64,000 bases of DNA from Metabacillus bambusae (GCF_017497975.1 NZ_JAGDEL010000010.1:62001-126000); one strand, 5' to 3'. Shown: positions 1 to 7,388, counted from the stretch's first letter. Notes: generated by a model from the letters alone, not told the origin. Program-made: numbers and translations.

Positions 1-1
1 A

Positions 2-130
2 CATGTTCTATCATTAAAAAATGTGAAAATCTCTTGGGGAACCTACTTTAAAACAGGAATTATCTTAACCATTCCGACATTGTTTATTACACTTGTTGGT
101 CTATATATTTGGTTACTTATCATCCATTAA
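2..130 (+). CDS. arsB: ArsB arsenite efflux pump, C-terminal end only
   Basis: The frame is open from the window edge to TAA at 128-130 and encodes the last 42 residues of a membrane protein. The tail contains [11 protein letters not shown] followed by a hydrophobic segment ending WLLIIH, which resembles the last helix of Gram-positive ArsB arsenite/antimonite antiporters. It lies 25 bp upstream of arsC, as in the usual arsRBC order. The rest of the gene is outside the window, so the call rests on this tail and on context. Confidence 0.75.
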   Translation, partial: HVLSLKNVKISWGTYFKTGIILTIPTLFITLVGLYIWLLIIH

Positions 131-155
131 TCTTATTTAAAAAGGAGTAATTAAT

Positions 156-575
156 ATGTCTAAAAAAACTATCTACTTTTTATGTACTGGGAACTCTTGC
201 AGAAGCCAAATGGCAGAAGGCTGGGCAAAAAAACATTTAGGTGACGAATGGGAAGTGAAAAGTGCTGGCTTAGAGGCTCACGGTTTAAATCCGAACGCAG
301 TAAAAGCAATGAAAGAGACTGGAATTGACATTTCAAATCAAACATCAGATGTGATTGATCCAGAAATTTTAAATAATGCTGATTTAATCGTAACACTTTG
401 CGGCCATGCGGCAGACAATTGCCCAGTGACCCCTCCACATATCAAACGTGTACACTGGGGCTTTGATGATCCTGCTAAAGCTGAAGGAACAGAAGAAGAA
501 AAATGGGCATTTTTTGGCCGTGTTCGTGATGAAATTGGAGAAAGAATTGAACGTTTCGCGAAAACTGGAGAATAA
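156..575 (+). CDS. arsC: Thioredoxin-coupled arsenate reductase ArsC
   Basis: Reduces arsenate to arsenite in the cytoplasm so that the ArsB pump can export it. The 139-residue length and layout match the low-molecular-weight-phosphatase-like ArsC of Staphylococcus and Bacillus. The P-loop CTGNSCRS places the nucleophile at Cys10 and Arg16, and the relay cysteines are Cys82 and Cys89 in LCGHAADNC, exactly the known redox trio. An AAAGGAG ribosome site lies about 9 bp before the ATG. It follows arsB directly and is followed by a hairpin that may reduce readthrough into arsDA. Confidence 0.97.
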   Translation: MSKKTIYFLCTGNSCRSQMAEGWAKKHLGDEWEVKSAGLEAHGLNPNAVKAMKETGIDISNQTSDVIDPEILNNADLIVTLCGHAADNCPVTPPHIKRVHWGFDDPAKAEGTEEEKWAFFGRVRDEIGERIERFAKTGE

Positions 576-585
576 TAAAAAAAAC

Positions 586-614
586 GAAAGCCGTGAGTAT
601 ATCTCCCGGCTTTC
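586..614 (+). terminator. Hairpin between arsC and arsD
   Basis: GAAAGCCG and CGGCTTTC pair, with an inner GAG/CTC extension and one bulge. It is preceded by an A-rich run and followed by a weak T-poor tail (ACTTTA). It may be a partial terminator or an mRNA-stabilising 3' end separating arsBC from arsDA. Confidence 0.55.
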
Positions 615-669
615 ACTTTAACGAATGTATAAGTAAATTCTTATATCTTAATAAAGGGGATGAAAACAT

Positions 670-1029
670 ATGAAAGTTGAGATATTTGATCCTGCTATGT
701 GTTGTTCAACGGGTGTATGTGGACCAAGTGTTGATCCTGAGTTAACTCGAGTAGCGTCTGCCGTTTATTCACTTGAAAAAAAAGGCTTAGAAATTAAAAG
801 GTACAATCTTACAAATGAACCTGGTGTATTTGCTGAAAATAGTGAGATTACTCGAATTCTTATTGAAAAGGGTCCAGATGCTCTACCTGTAACCCTCTTG
901 AATAGCCAAATTAAAAAAGTTGGAGAGTATCCAACCACTGAAGAGCTTTCTGAATGGTTTGGTGTTAATCCAGAAGAGTTAAAAGAAAAGCCAAAGGTGA
1001 AATTATCAATTGATTTAAAACAACTGTAA
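670..1029 (+). CDS. arsD: ArsD arsenite metallochaperone
   Basis: Delivers As(III) to the ArsA ATPase and can also act as a weak ars repressor. The 119-residue protein has the conserved N-terminal FDPAMCCSTGVCGPSVDP stretch, with metalloid ligands Cys11, Cys12 and Cys17. The C-terminal vicinal cysteine pairs of plasmid R773 ArsD are absent, as in many Gram-positive ArsD proteins, and only the first pair plus Cys17 is needed for chaperone activity in the studied family. A GGGGAT ribosome site precedes the ATG, and arsA starts 21 bp downstream. Confidence 0.95.
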   Translation: MKVEIFDPAMCCSTGVCGPSVDPELTRVASAVYSLEKKGLEIKRYNLTNEPGVFAENSEITRILIEKGPDALPVTLLNSQIKKVGEYPTTEELSEWFGVNPEELKEKPKVKLSIDLKQL

Positions 1030-1050
1030 AACCTAGGAAGGTGGGATTGA

Positions 1051-2823
1051 ATGTATCACCCTTTTCACCCAAAGAGTATCCATACTCCATTTCTATTTTT
1101 TACAGGAAAAGGTGGAGTAGGAAAAACCTCTACTGCTTGTGCATCAGCTGTTGCATTAGCTGATGCAGAGAAAAAAGTATTGCTTGTCAGTACAGATCCA
1201 GCTTCAAACTTACAGGATGTATTAGAAGTGGAATTAACGAATACACCGAAGTTAATTCCAAATGTACCCAATCTTTATGCATGTAATTTAGACCCAGTAG
1301 AAGCTGCTAAAAATTATCGAGAAAAAGTTGTCGGCCCTTATCGTGGTAAATTACCTGAATCAGTAATTGCTACAATGGAAGAGCAACTTTCTGGTGCTTG
1401 TACGGTTGAAATTGCTGCTTTCGATGAATTTACAAGTTTGTTAACTGATGATTCAACTGTGAACAAGTATGAACATATCATTTTTGATACCGCTCCGACA
1501 GGACACACATTAAGACTTCTCCAATTGCCTACTGCATGGAGTGGATTTTTAGAAGAAAGTACACATGGTGCTTCCTGTTTAGGTCCATTATCTGGTTTAG
1601 GAGAAAAGAAGGATATATATTCTAAAACTGTTGAGGCATTATCAGATCCCGAAAAAACTACATTATGCTTGGTATCAAGACCTGAAGTTTCATCCATTAA
1701 TGAAGCAAAGCGAGCATCAGTTGAATTAAAGGGAATTGGTATAACAAATCAGACGCTTATTATGAATGGAGAGTTACAAACTCATGTTTCGGACGATGCG
1801 GTCTCTACTGCTTTTTATCATCGTCAGCAAAATGCACTGAAAAACATTCCTGATGAATTAAAACAAGTGCCGATCTATTCCTTACCATTTGTGTCATATC
1901 CTTTAACAGGTATCGAAAACCTTCGTTATTTATTTAAACAGTATTCATTATCAGAATCAGAAGAGGTAAGAGGTATAGATTCCAATCTCTCCTTAAATAG
2001 ACTAAAAGATGTAATTGATGATTTATCAAGTACAAATAAAAGAATAATATTTACCATGGGAAAAGGTGGAGTAGGGAAAACAACAGTTGCATCAGCAATT
2101 GCTGTTGGACTAGTAGAAAAAGGGCATAAGGTCCATTTAACAACAACAGACCCTGCCTCCCATATTCATTACATGTTTGATAATAGTGAGAGTAATAATA
2201 ATCTAACCATTAGAGCCATTAATCCAGTTGAGGAAGTTGAAAAGTACAAGAAAGAAGTCATTTCAAAAGCAAGAGAAGAACTTGATGAAGAAGGTATTGC
2301 CTACTTACAAGAAGACTTAAATTCTCCTTGTACAGAAGAAATTGCTGTTTTTCGAGCTTTTGCAGAAGTTGTTGCAAAGTCAGAACAAGAAATTGTCGTG
2401 ATTGATACAGCTCCAACTGGGCACACGTTATTGTTATTAGATTCAGCACAGAATTATCATAAAGAACTTGCTCGTTCTACTGGAGATGTGCCAGAAAGTG
2501 TAAGCAAATTGCTTCCAAGGTTAAGAAATCCTGAAGAAACGAGTGTAGTGATTGTTACTTTAGCTGAAACAACACCTGTTTTAGAAGCTGATAGGCTTCA
2601 AGAGGATTTAAAACGGGCAGATATTCAACCAAAATGGTGGATCATTAATCAAAGTATGTATGCAACAAAAACTAAAGATCCGATTTTAAAGGGAAGAGCT
2701 GCATCCGAAAAAAAATGGATTAATAAGGTTAACCTGGAACTAGCCACTCATTCTGCTATCATTCCTTGGATAAGTGAAGAGAAGATAGGCTATGAAGTAA
2801 TTAAAGAGTATGTGAGATTATAA
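1051..2823 (+). CDS. arsA: ArsA arsenite-translocating ATPase (duplicated)
   Basis: Soluble ATPase that binds As(III) and energises ArsB. The 590 residues are an internal duplication. P-loops GKGGVGKTS (residues 19-27) and GKGGVGKTT (about 337-345) are each followed by a DTAPTGHTL signal-transduction motif (from residues 146 and 452). The three metalloid cysteines of the family are visible as Cys117 (GACTVE), Cys176 (ASCLGP) and Cys427 (SPCTEE). Ribosome site GGAAGGTGGG lies 4 bp before the ATG. It is co-directional with arsD, with 21 bp between them, consistent with chaperone-ATPase coupling. Confidence 0.97.
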   Translation: MYHPFHPKSIHTPFLFFTGKGGVGKTSTACASAVALADAEKKVLLVSTDPASNLQDVLEVELTNTPKLIPNVPNLYACNLDPVEAAKNYREKVVGPYRGKLPESVIATMEEQLSGACTVEIAAFDEFTSLLTDDSTVNKYEHIIFDTAPTGHTLRLLQLPTAWSGFLEESTHGASCLGPLSGLGEKKDIYSKTVEALSDPEKTTLCLVSRPEVSSINEAKRASVELKGIGITNQTLIMNGELQTHVSDDAVSTAFYHRQQNALKNIPDELKQVPIYSLPFVSYPLTGIENLRYLFKQYSLSESEEVRGIDSNLSLNRLKDVIDDLSSTNKRIIFTMGKGGVGKTTVASAIAVGLVEKGHKVHLTTTDPASHIHYMFDNSESNNNLTIRAINPVEEVEKYKKEVISKAREELDEEGIAYLQEDLNSPCTEEIAVFRAFAEVVAKSEQEIVVIDTAPTGHTLLLLDSAQNYHKELARSTGDVPESVSKLLPRLRNPEETSVVIVTLAETTPVLEADRLQEDLKRADIQPKWWIINQSMYATKTKDPILKGRAASEKKWINKVNLELATHSAIIPWISEEKIGYEVIKEYVRL

Positions 2824-2843
2824 CATAAATAGGAGGAGTTAAT

Positions 2844-3272
2844 ATGACAACTAAGAATTACCATGAATTATTGAAAGATCGTATTTATATCGGTGGTGCA
2901 GATGATATCCATGAAGTGATGAAAAATGAAAAAATCGATATTGCATTTGATTTAAGAGCAGAGGCACCGAAAGAAGAGTCAACATATAATCGTTTGCACA
3001 GTCCAATTGTTGATGATGCAGACCAACAAGATGAATCGGTTAAGAAATCGATTGATCAAGTAGTAAATGCATATATCGAAGGGAAGAATGTGTACTTCCA
3101 CTGCCAAGGAGGCAGTAACCGTACAGGTACTGTTGCCATTGGAACACTTTTAGCTTTAGGAAAAGCTAAGACAATTGAAGAAGCAGAAGATATGGCAATG
3201 ACTGCTCGACCAAAAATCAATGTAAAAGCTGAGATGAAAGAAACTTTAAATAGAATCTATCCAAATGCATAA
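2844..3272 (+). CDS. Dual-specificity/tyrosine phosphatase-like protein of the ars operon
   Basis: A 142-residue protein whose only strong motif is the cysteine phosphatase loop HCQGGSNRTG (CX5R) near residues 90-100, preceded by DLRAEAP and a possible general-acid Asp in VDDAD. This is the dual-specificity phosphatase fold. It follows arsA by 20 bp with a good AGGAGG site, so it is part of the ars transcript. Yeast Acr2 arsenate reductases evolved from CX5R phosphatases, so a role as a second arsenate reductase or in signalling is possible but is inference. The function is not known from sequence. Confidence 0.8.
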   Translation: MTTKNYHELLKDRIYIGGADDIHEVMKNEKIDIAFDLRAEAPKEESTYNRLHSPIVDDADQQDESVKKSIDQVVNAYIEGKNVYFHCQGGSNRTGTVAIGTLLALGKAKTIEEAEDMAMTARPKINVKAEMKETLNRIYPNA

Positions 3273-3287
3273 TAAAGTGAGACTTCA

Positions 3288-3317
3288 TTCAGTGGTTTTT
3301 TTTCATCCCCCACTGAA
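3288..3317 (+). terminator. Hairpin after the phosphatase-like gene
   Basis: TTCAGTGG pairs with CCACTGAA around a loop that contains a run of eight T. The T-run is inside the loop rather than after the stem, so termination on this strand is doubtful. Confidence 0.4.
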
Positions 3318-3337
3318 CGGTAGTGAAACTTATCAAA

Positions 3338-3458
3338 CTTAAAACGCCACGTCTTGTGGCTTCGTCTGACTTGGACGTCTGTCCTTCGTCGGATATTTAC
3401 GGGCAGTTATCGCCCATCTTTACTTAAGCTTAGAAATTAGGGCTTACTGCTCGTTAAG
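3338..3458. repeat. Multi-hairpin intergenic repeat element (family C)
   Basis: A GC-richer insert between the phosphatase-like and HesB-like genes. It contains successive small dyads: GCCAC..GTGGC, CGTC..GACG, TCC..GGA and GGGC..GCCC. The string GGGCAGTTATCGCCC recurs in degraded, inverted form around 5786-5815 (GGGATAACTGACC). This style of element is familiar from Bacillus intergenic regions. It interrupts the ars operon with about 214 bp of non-coding DNA. Confidence 0.5.
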
Positions 3459-3486
3459 AATTGGATAAAGTAAAGGGGAGAAAGTA

Positions 3487-3762
3487 ATGAAAATAACGGA
3501 TGAAGCAAAAATACTCTTGGAAAACTTTTTAAATGAAAAAGGTGCAGAAGGAATTCGTCTTACTTCTGTTGCTGGCTGCTGTGGACCGCAATTTACGATC
3601 TCATTAGATGCACCACAAGAAGCAGATACAGTTCATACCATTAACGGAATCAAAGTTGCTATCGATTCACAAATTACAGGAACAGAAGATTTAACATTAG
3701 ATAAAGAAGCTAATCAAAACGGTGCAGGATTAGTTTTATTAGGGGCAAGTGATTGTTGTTAA
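3487..3762 (+). CDS. HesB/IscA-like small Cys-rich protein
   Basis: A 91-residue protein resembling the HesB/IscA (A-type) fold, with the sequence VAGCCGPQ in the middle and DCC at the extreme C-terminus. True IscA proteins have C...CGC, so here the ligand set is altered to two vicinal pairs. In some anaerobes the related HesB-like family uses selenocysteine in the GCC position; here all codons are normal TGC/TGT. RBS AAAGGGGAG lies 5 bp upstream. It is the last gene of the ars cluster, so As(III) or metal binding is plausible. Function inferred only from context. Confidence 0.75.
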   Translation: MKITDEAKILLENFLNEKGAEGIRLTSVAGCCGPQFTISLDAPQEADTVHTINGIKVAIDSQITGTEDLTLDKEANQNGAGLVLLGASDCC

Positions 3763-3784
3763 ATAAAGAAGGAAGTCAGTGTTG

Positions 3785-3923
3785 CTTGTACTGTGTATAA
3801 AGCTTTGACATCTAGCTCCTAGTCCCTCTAGGTATTAAGCCACACATGAATAAAAGGTGAAAAACACCTTCTATTCATGTGCGTCTTATTATTGTCGGGG
3901 CTGATCAAGTTGGGTGAGTTTTT
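3785..3923 (+). repeat. Interspersed repeat family A, copy 1 (diverged)
   Basis: Contains the family A landmarks TCTAGCTCC, a perfect hairpin CACATGAATA..TATTCATGTG with inner AGGTG..CACCT, GCGTCTTATT, GGGGCTGATCAAG and a T-rich end. The left part carries TGTGTATAA (3792-3800), the complement of TTATACACA, which fits the DnaA-box consensus. The right end lies next to the stop of the opposing YnfA-family gene and may supply its terminator. Confidence 0.75.
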
Positions 3924-3924
3924 A

Positions 3925-4248
3925 TTATTGCCTTGAAGGCAAGAGCATAACTGAGACTCCTATTAAGCAAATTACTGCCCCAATCCAATCGTATGTATCA
4001 GGTGTTTTCTTATCCACTCCCCATCCCCAAAGGACAGAAAGAACAATAAAAACTCCACCATACGCAGCATAGACCCTTCCGAATGATGGAAATGATTGAA
4101 AGGTGGCTATCACGCCATATAATGCTAAAGCCACACCACCAGCTATTCCATAATAAAATGGTTTCCCATCACGTAACCACAACCAAATTAGATAACCTCC
4201 ACCAATTTCCGCTAATCCTGCTAAAAGAAATAATGCAATAATAATCAC
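3925..4248 (-). CDS. UPF0060 (YnfA/YfjF-family) small membrane protein
   Basis: A 107-residue protein with four hydrophobic helices typical of the UPF0060 family, including the early [13 protein letters not shown] and central YAAYGGVFI motifs and the end [18 protein letters not shown]. Family members resemble small multidrug-type transporters but have no settled substrate. The gene lies between the two arsenic units and points against the plus-strand ars operon. UPF0060 genes are often seen near metal-resistance loci, so a resistance link is plausible but unproved. Confidence 0.88.
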   Translation of the reverse strand: MIIIALFLLAGLAEIGGGYLIWLWLRDGKPFYYGIAGGVALALYGVIATFQSFPSFGRVYAAYGGVFIVLSVLWGWGVDKKTPDTYDWIGAVICLIGVSVMLLPSRQ

Positions 4249-4337
4249 TCATCTACACCTACCATTCTCTTTCTCTAAATAAATAATTACATGTACAGTT
4301 TGCTTTTACAAACTAAATGCCAATTTATGCACCCCTT

Positions 4338-4380
4338 AAATAGAATAAAAGGTCCCCGTTCTAAGAAGACCTTTCTATTT
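4338..4380 (-). terminator. Hairpin downstream of the arsP unit
   Basis: AAATAG..AAGGTC pairs with GACCTT.CTATTT across a 13-nt loop. It lies just past the last gene of the minus-strand arsP unit. A T-run is clear only on the plus strand, so directionality is uncertain. Confidence 0.55.
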
Positions 4381-4417
4381 TTAAATCAATTCGATCTCTA
4401 GCTGTCTAACAACAATC

Positions 4418-4582
4418 CTACTTAGCATCATCTGTTGAACAGCAGACTTTCTTTTCGTCCTCATTTAAACTTTCTTCAGAGGTAGAGGTAGAGGTAGAGG
4501 TATTGCTATCTTTAACTTCTTCGATTTTGACATTACAACAATTTGCATCCTTTTTAGAACCATTTTTGAAAAAACGTAACAT
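4418..4582 (-). CDS. 54-residue acidic protein with two vicinal Cys pairs
   Basis: Starts at ATG 4582 with GGAG 8 bp upstream, 18 bp after the arsP stop, so it is in the same transcript. It begins MLRFFKNGSKKDANCC, has a central (TS)4 tract encoded by four ACCTCT hexamer repeats, and ends VCCSTDDAK. The two CC pairs flank the flexible acidic/Ser-Thr linker. No known family was recognised. The context suggests metalloid binding, but that is inference. The hexamer tract is prone to length change by slippage. Confidence 0.65.
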   Translation of the reverse strand: MLRFFKNGSKKDANCCNVKIEEVKDSNTSTSTSTSEESLNEDEKKVCCSTDDAK

Positions 4583-4600
4583 AATATCATCTCCATTTCA

Positions 4601-5467
4601 TTAAATTAGATAAAATATAAAACCTGAAATCGTGGACATTGTTACAACAGATAAAACAAAGGTAACAACCAATTCCTTTTTAAAGATTGATTTTAATAAA
4701 ATGACTTCTGGTAAACTTGCACCAGCTGAGCTAATCATCATTGCCATTACAGGTCCTAGTGCCATCCCTTTCATAATAAGAATTTGCGATATAGGGATCA
4801 TACTGGAAAGACGGATATACAATGGTATTCCAATAATCGCAGCTATTGGGATTAGCCACCAATGGTCTTCACCGAAAATAGATGAAATCCATTCAGTTGG
4901 AACTAATCCATTAATGATCGCTCCAATAGCTGCACCAATTATTAAGTAGGGATAAACATTTTTCATTAGATCCATTGTTTCTTTAACAGCTAGTTTAAAA
5001 TTGAACTTATTGTTACGATCTTGATATCCAGTCATAACTACATTTTTCACATACTTTTCAAATCCAAATGCTTCAAGTGCAAAGCCAATAATGACTGAAA
5101 AGATGCTTGTAACAATGGTGTATAGAATGGTTACTTTCCAACCAAGTACTACACCCATAATTGTTATTATTGTTGGGTCTAAAACAGGTGAAGCAAATAA
5201 AAAGATCATCACAATCCCAAAAGGCATCTTCTTTTTTAACATATTTACAACTACTGGTATGGTGGAACATGAACAAAAAGGCGTAATAAAAGCAAATGCA
5301 ATCGCTGCTGAAGCAGCTAAAAATCTATTTTTACCTGCCAACTTCTTCTCGATTTTTTTGTAAGGAATATATCCTTGTAAAAGACTAATGAGAAAGGAAA
5401 TGATGACAAATAAAATCGTTAATTCAAGTGCAATATAAATAAAGCTTTTAACTAGATCGATCCACAT
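4601..5467 (-). CDS. arsP: ArsP-family permease (organoarsenical efflux type)
   Basis: A 288-residue membrane protein of the DUF318/ArsP_1 permease family with about eight hydrophobic helices. The diagnostic FITPFCSCSTIPV segment (near residues 60-75) carries the paired cysteines, and a second half-repeat motif ISSAGASLPEVILL is present. Characterised ArsP proteins export trivalent organoarsenicals such as MAs(III). The gene is flanked by two Cys-rich small genes in one minus-strand unit and sits opposite the inorganic-arsenic operon. Family call is firm; the exact substrate is inferred. Confidence 0.88.
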   Translation of the reverse strand: MWIDLVKSFIYIALELTILFVIISFLISLLQGYIPYKKIEKKLAGKNRFLAASAAIAFAFITPFCSCSTIPVVVNMLKKKMPFGIVMIFLFASPVLDPTIITIMGVVLGWKVTILYTIVTSIFSVIIGFALEAFGFEKYVKNVVMTGYQDRNNKFNFKLAVKETMDLMKNVYPYLIIGAAIGAIINGLVPTEWISSIFGEDHWWLIPIAAIIGIPLYIRLSSMIPISQILIMKGMALGPVMAMMISSAGASLPEVILLKSIFKKELVVTFVLSVVTMSTISGFIFYLI

Positions 5468-5483
5468 CTTTAATCACCCCCTA

Positions 5484-5660
5484 TTAACAGCAAGCTGTTT
5501 CACAGCAAATTGTGGAATTTTTTGGTTTAGTTTTTACTTGTACCTTAAAAGTGTTTTTCTGATCCTTTATTGAGGAAAATGACATACGTTCGTTAGCAAA
5601 TGTCACCATTTCTTCTTGTTTTAATTTTGAAAGCATATAGAATTCATAATCATTAAACAT
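5484..5660 (-). CDS. 58-residue protein with CC..CC tail
   Basis: Start chosen at ATG 5660, which has GGAGGAG 6-12 bp upstream; a longer reading to 5702 has no ribosome site and would overlap the operator. The protein starts MFNDYEFYMLSKLKQEEM and ends ICCETACC. It is the first gene after the 5698-5713 operator and lies 16 bp before arsP. No family recognised. The terminal double Cys pair suggests As(III) or thiophilic-metal binding (inference). Confidence 0.7.
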   Translation of the reverse strand: MFNDYEFYMLSKLKQEEMVTFANERMSFSSIKDQKNTFKVQVKTKPKNSTICCETACC

Positions 5661-5697
5661 TATTTCTCCTCCTAAAACAAATAATTTTGATATATTA

Positions 5698-5713
5698 ATC
5701 AAAAAAAATTGAT
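5698..5713. promoter_or_regulatory. ArsR-type operator 1
   Basis: A 16-bp palindrome ATCAA-N6-TTGAT, 38 bp upstream of the small Cys-rich gene that starts the arsP unit. The same palindrome occurs twice upstream of arsR (6182-6197 and 6241-6256). Confidence 0.75.
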
Positions 5714-5759
5714 GTTATTTTCAAAAAAAATTTACCCCACATTAACCTGACAGAAAGGT

Positions 5760-5828
5760 TCCTGAAGTCTAAGCATTAGGTGATAAAAGAAGTAAAGATA
5801 AGGGATAACTGACCGTAAAAGTCGATCA
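5760..5828. repeat. Degraded fragment related to family C repeat
   Basis: AAGTAAAGAT..GGGATAACTGACCGTAAA resembles the reverse complement of the 3395-3435 part of the element inside the ars operon. It lies between arsR and the operator of the arsP unit. The match is partial and was judged by eye. Confidence 0.35.
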
Positions 5829-5839
5829 GTCTTGTTTTA

Positions 5840-6163
5840 TTAGCAGGTAGGTCTAAATAAACAACAGAGTTCTGCAGACAATAAGTGGTTAACTTCATCT
5901 AGATTAAGTTTGTAATAATTCCATGTACCTCTAGTATCTCTTATGATGAAGTTTGCATCTAAGAGTATTTTCAAATGGTACGATAACTTTGATTGTGTCA
6001 TGTTTACCATTGGAGCAAGATCATTAACGTTTATTTCGCCTTTTTGTGTAAGGAGATTCATAATTTGTAGTCTTTTTTTATCTGCAATCGCTTTAAATTT
6101 TCCTTCATATGTCTCAAAAACTTTTTCTAATGACACATCCTGTAGGTTAATATTTTGATTCAT
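5840..6163 (-). CDS. arsR: ArsR-family As(III)-responsive repressor with C-terminal Cys site
   Basis: Winged-helix repressor of about 107 residues; helix-turn-helix around MTQSKLSYHLKIL. The usual ELCVCDL metal site in the DNA-binding helix is absent. Instead the C-terminus carries CC-x5-C (ELCCLFRPTC), the spacing of the three arsenite ligands (Cys95/96/102) in Acidithiobacillus ferrooxidans ArsR. Start taken at ATG 6163 with AAAGGTG upstream; an in-frame GTG three codons earlier is less likely. It is flanked by three identical-type operators, implying autoregulation and control of the arsP unit. Confidence 0.92.
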   Translation of the reverse strand: MNQNINLQDVSLEKVFETYEGKFKAIADKKRLQIMNLLTQKGEINVNDLAPMVNMTQSKLSYHLKILLDANFIIRDTRGTWNYYKLNLDEVNHLLSAELCCLFRPTC

Positions 6164-6181
6164 GAAAAACACCTTTTCTTA

Positions 6182-6197
6182 ATCAATTTTTTTTGAT
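6182..6197. promoter_or_regulatory. ArsR-type operator 2
   Basis: ATCAA-N6-TTGAT palindrome (spacer all T), 18 bp upstream of the arsR start codon, in a position to block arsR transcription. Confidence 0.75.
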
Positions 6198-6230
6198 GTT
6201 TTAACTATATCTCCAATATTTTCATTTGTC

Positions 6231-6266
6231 AATTAATTAAATCAAAAAAAATTGATTTAATTAATT
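6231..6266. promoter_or_regulatory. ArsR-type operator 3 inside a 36-bp palindrome
   Basis: The core ATCAA-N6-TTGAT (6241-6256) is extended by perfect 10-bp arms AATTAATTAA and TTAATTAATT. It lies between arsR and the divergent gene at 6383, about 40 bp from operator 2, and could support cooperative or looped binding. Confidence 0.7.
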
Positions 6267-6382
6267 GAGAGGTTTTGACAATACAATTTCACTTTCATTT
6301 GGGCTTATAGGCATCTTGTATAATTATTATTAAAAATACGAAAGATAATTACTATCTAGTTATTAGGAGTAGGATTGCGATA

Positions 6383-7252
6383 ATGCGATTGAAGAGAAAG
6401 TTAAAAAACAATTCAGTACCATTTGTAGTGCTATTAATTGTCCATGTGCTAATTTTAGCCTTTACTTTTTATAAAAAAAGAGACAAAAGCTACCGTATAT
6501 TATTATGGTCAAACATTGGATTTGCCTATCTCTTTGAATATTTTGTCCTTAATTTATTCCAGGGATATAGATACATGCCCAAAATCTTAAAGAATCGACA
6601 ATTGGATAATATTTTAGGTGCCGTATTTTCACAGGCAATATATATACCAATCATAGGGACGACAATAACCGCATTTCGTTTGGGATGGAAGTGGAAGCTA
6701 TTTTTCACCATTTATTTTACCTTAATTGAGCGTTTATTTATTTATTGGAAGATCTTTAAGAAAAGATGGTGGGAAACATACTATACATTCTTTTTTTTGT
6801 TTCTATTTTTTAATGTAAGTGACTTCTGCTATCGGTTATTAAAAAGGAAAAATCCGATTGCACAGGGGATTACTTCATACCTATCTGTTACTTCTATTAG
6901 TGTGAATGTTCTATTTATACTTTCAATTTTCAGTAGGAGGTTTAAATCAGGCTTTGGTGTAATTCATACTTGGAAAGAGCACTTTATTATTATTCCGTGT
7001 TACTCCTTTATTATATCGGCAATATTATTAACAACATACAAAATTAGATTTAAATATTCTCTGCTCCTCAGGATTTTCTTTGTTGCAATATTGGATTATC
7101 TTTTATATCGATTCAAGGTTTTCAAAAACAAACAGACCGTATTCTTACTATATCCGCTCCACTTCTTTATGTTTTTTATCTCAAATCGATTATTTGATAT
7201 GATTTATAATCTTGATGCTGCTGACTCAGAAAAGGTAATAGACAACGTGTAA
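6383..7252 (+). CDS. Polytopic membrane protein of unknown function
   Basis: A 289-residue, very Phe/Leu/Ile-rich and Lys/Arg-rich protein with roughly seven or eight predicted membrane segments separated by short basic loops. No enzymatic motif is visible. RBS TAGGAG lies 15 bp before the ATG, which is weak spacing. It is transcribed divergently from arsR across operator 3, so it could be under the same repressor, but nothing in the protein links it to arsenic. Family not recognised. Confidence 0.7.
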   Translation: MRLKRKLKNNSVPFVVLLIVHVLILAFTFYKKRDKSYRILLWSNIGFAYLFEYFVLNLFQGYRYMPKILKNRQLDNILGAVFSQAIYIPIIGTTITAFRLGWKWKLFFTIYFTLIERLFIYWKIFKKRWWETYYTFFFLFLFFNVSDFCYRLLKRKNPIAQGITSYLSVTSISVNVLFILSIFSRRFKSGFGVIHTWKEHFIIIPCYSFIISAILLTTYKIRFKYSLLLRIFFVAILDYLLYRFKVFKNKQTVFLLYPLHFFMFFISNRLFDMIYNLDAADSEKVIDNV

Positions 7253-7354
7253 TAATTGTTGTCTATTTTATTTATTTGGTTGAAGTGTTTAAACTGTTTG
7301 TATCTGTCAAAGAAATTAGGGAGAAACAGAGTAAGTGTTGCAGCCAGAAAAAAA

Positions 7355-7388
7355 GCTAACAAGTCTTAGTTGATCTTGTTAGCTTTTT
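7355..7388. terminator. Bidirectional intrinsic terminator
   Basis: GCTAACAAG pairs with CTTGTTAGC, followed by TTTTT on the plus strand and preceded by an A-run serving the minus strand. It separates the convergent genes at 6383 and 7511. Confidence 0.85.

Noticed and set aside
1065-2449. Minus-strand frames opposite arsA
   Set aside because: Shadows of a well-supported coding gene.
3487-3762. Selenoprotein version of the HesB-like gene
   Set aside because: The key codons are TGC/TGT; there is no in-frame TGA or SECIS-like need.
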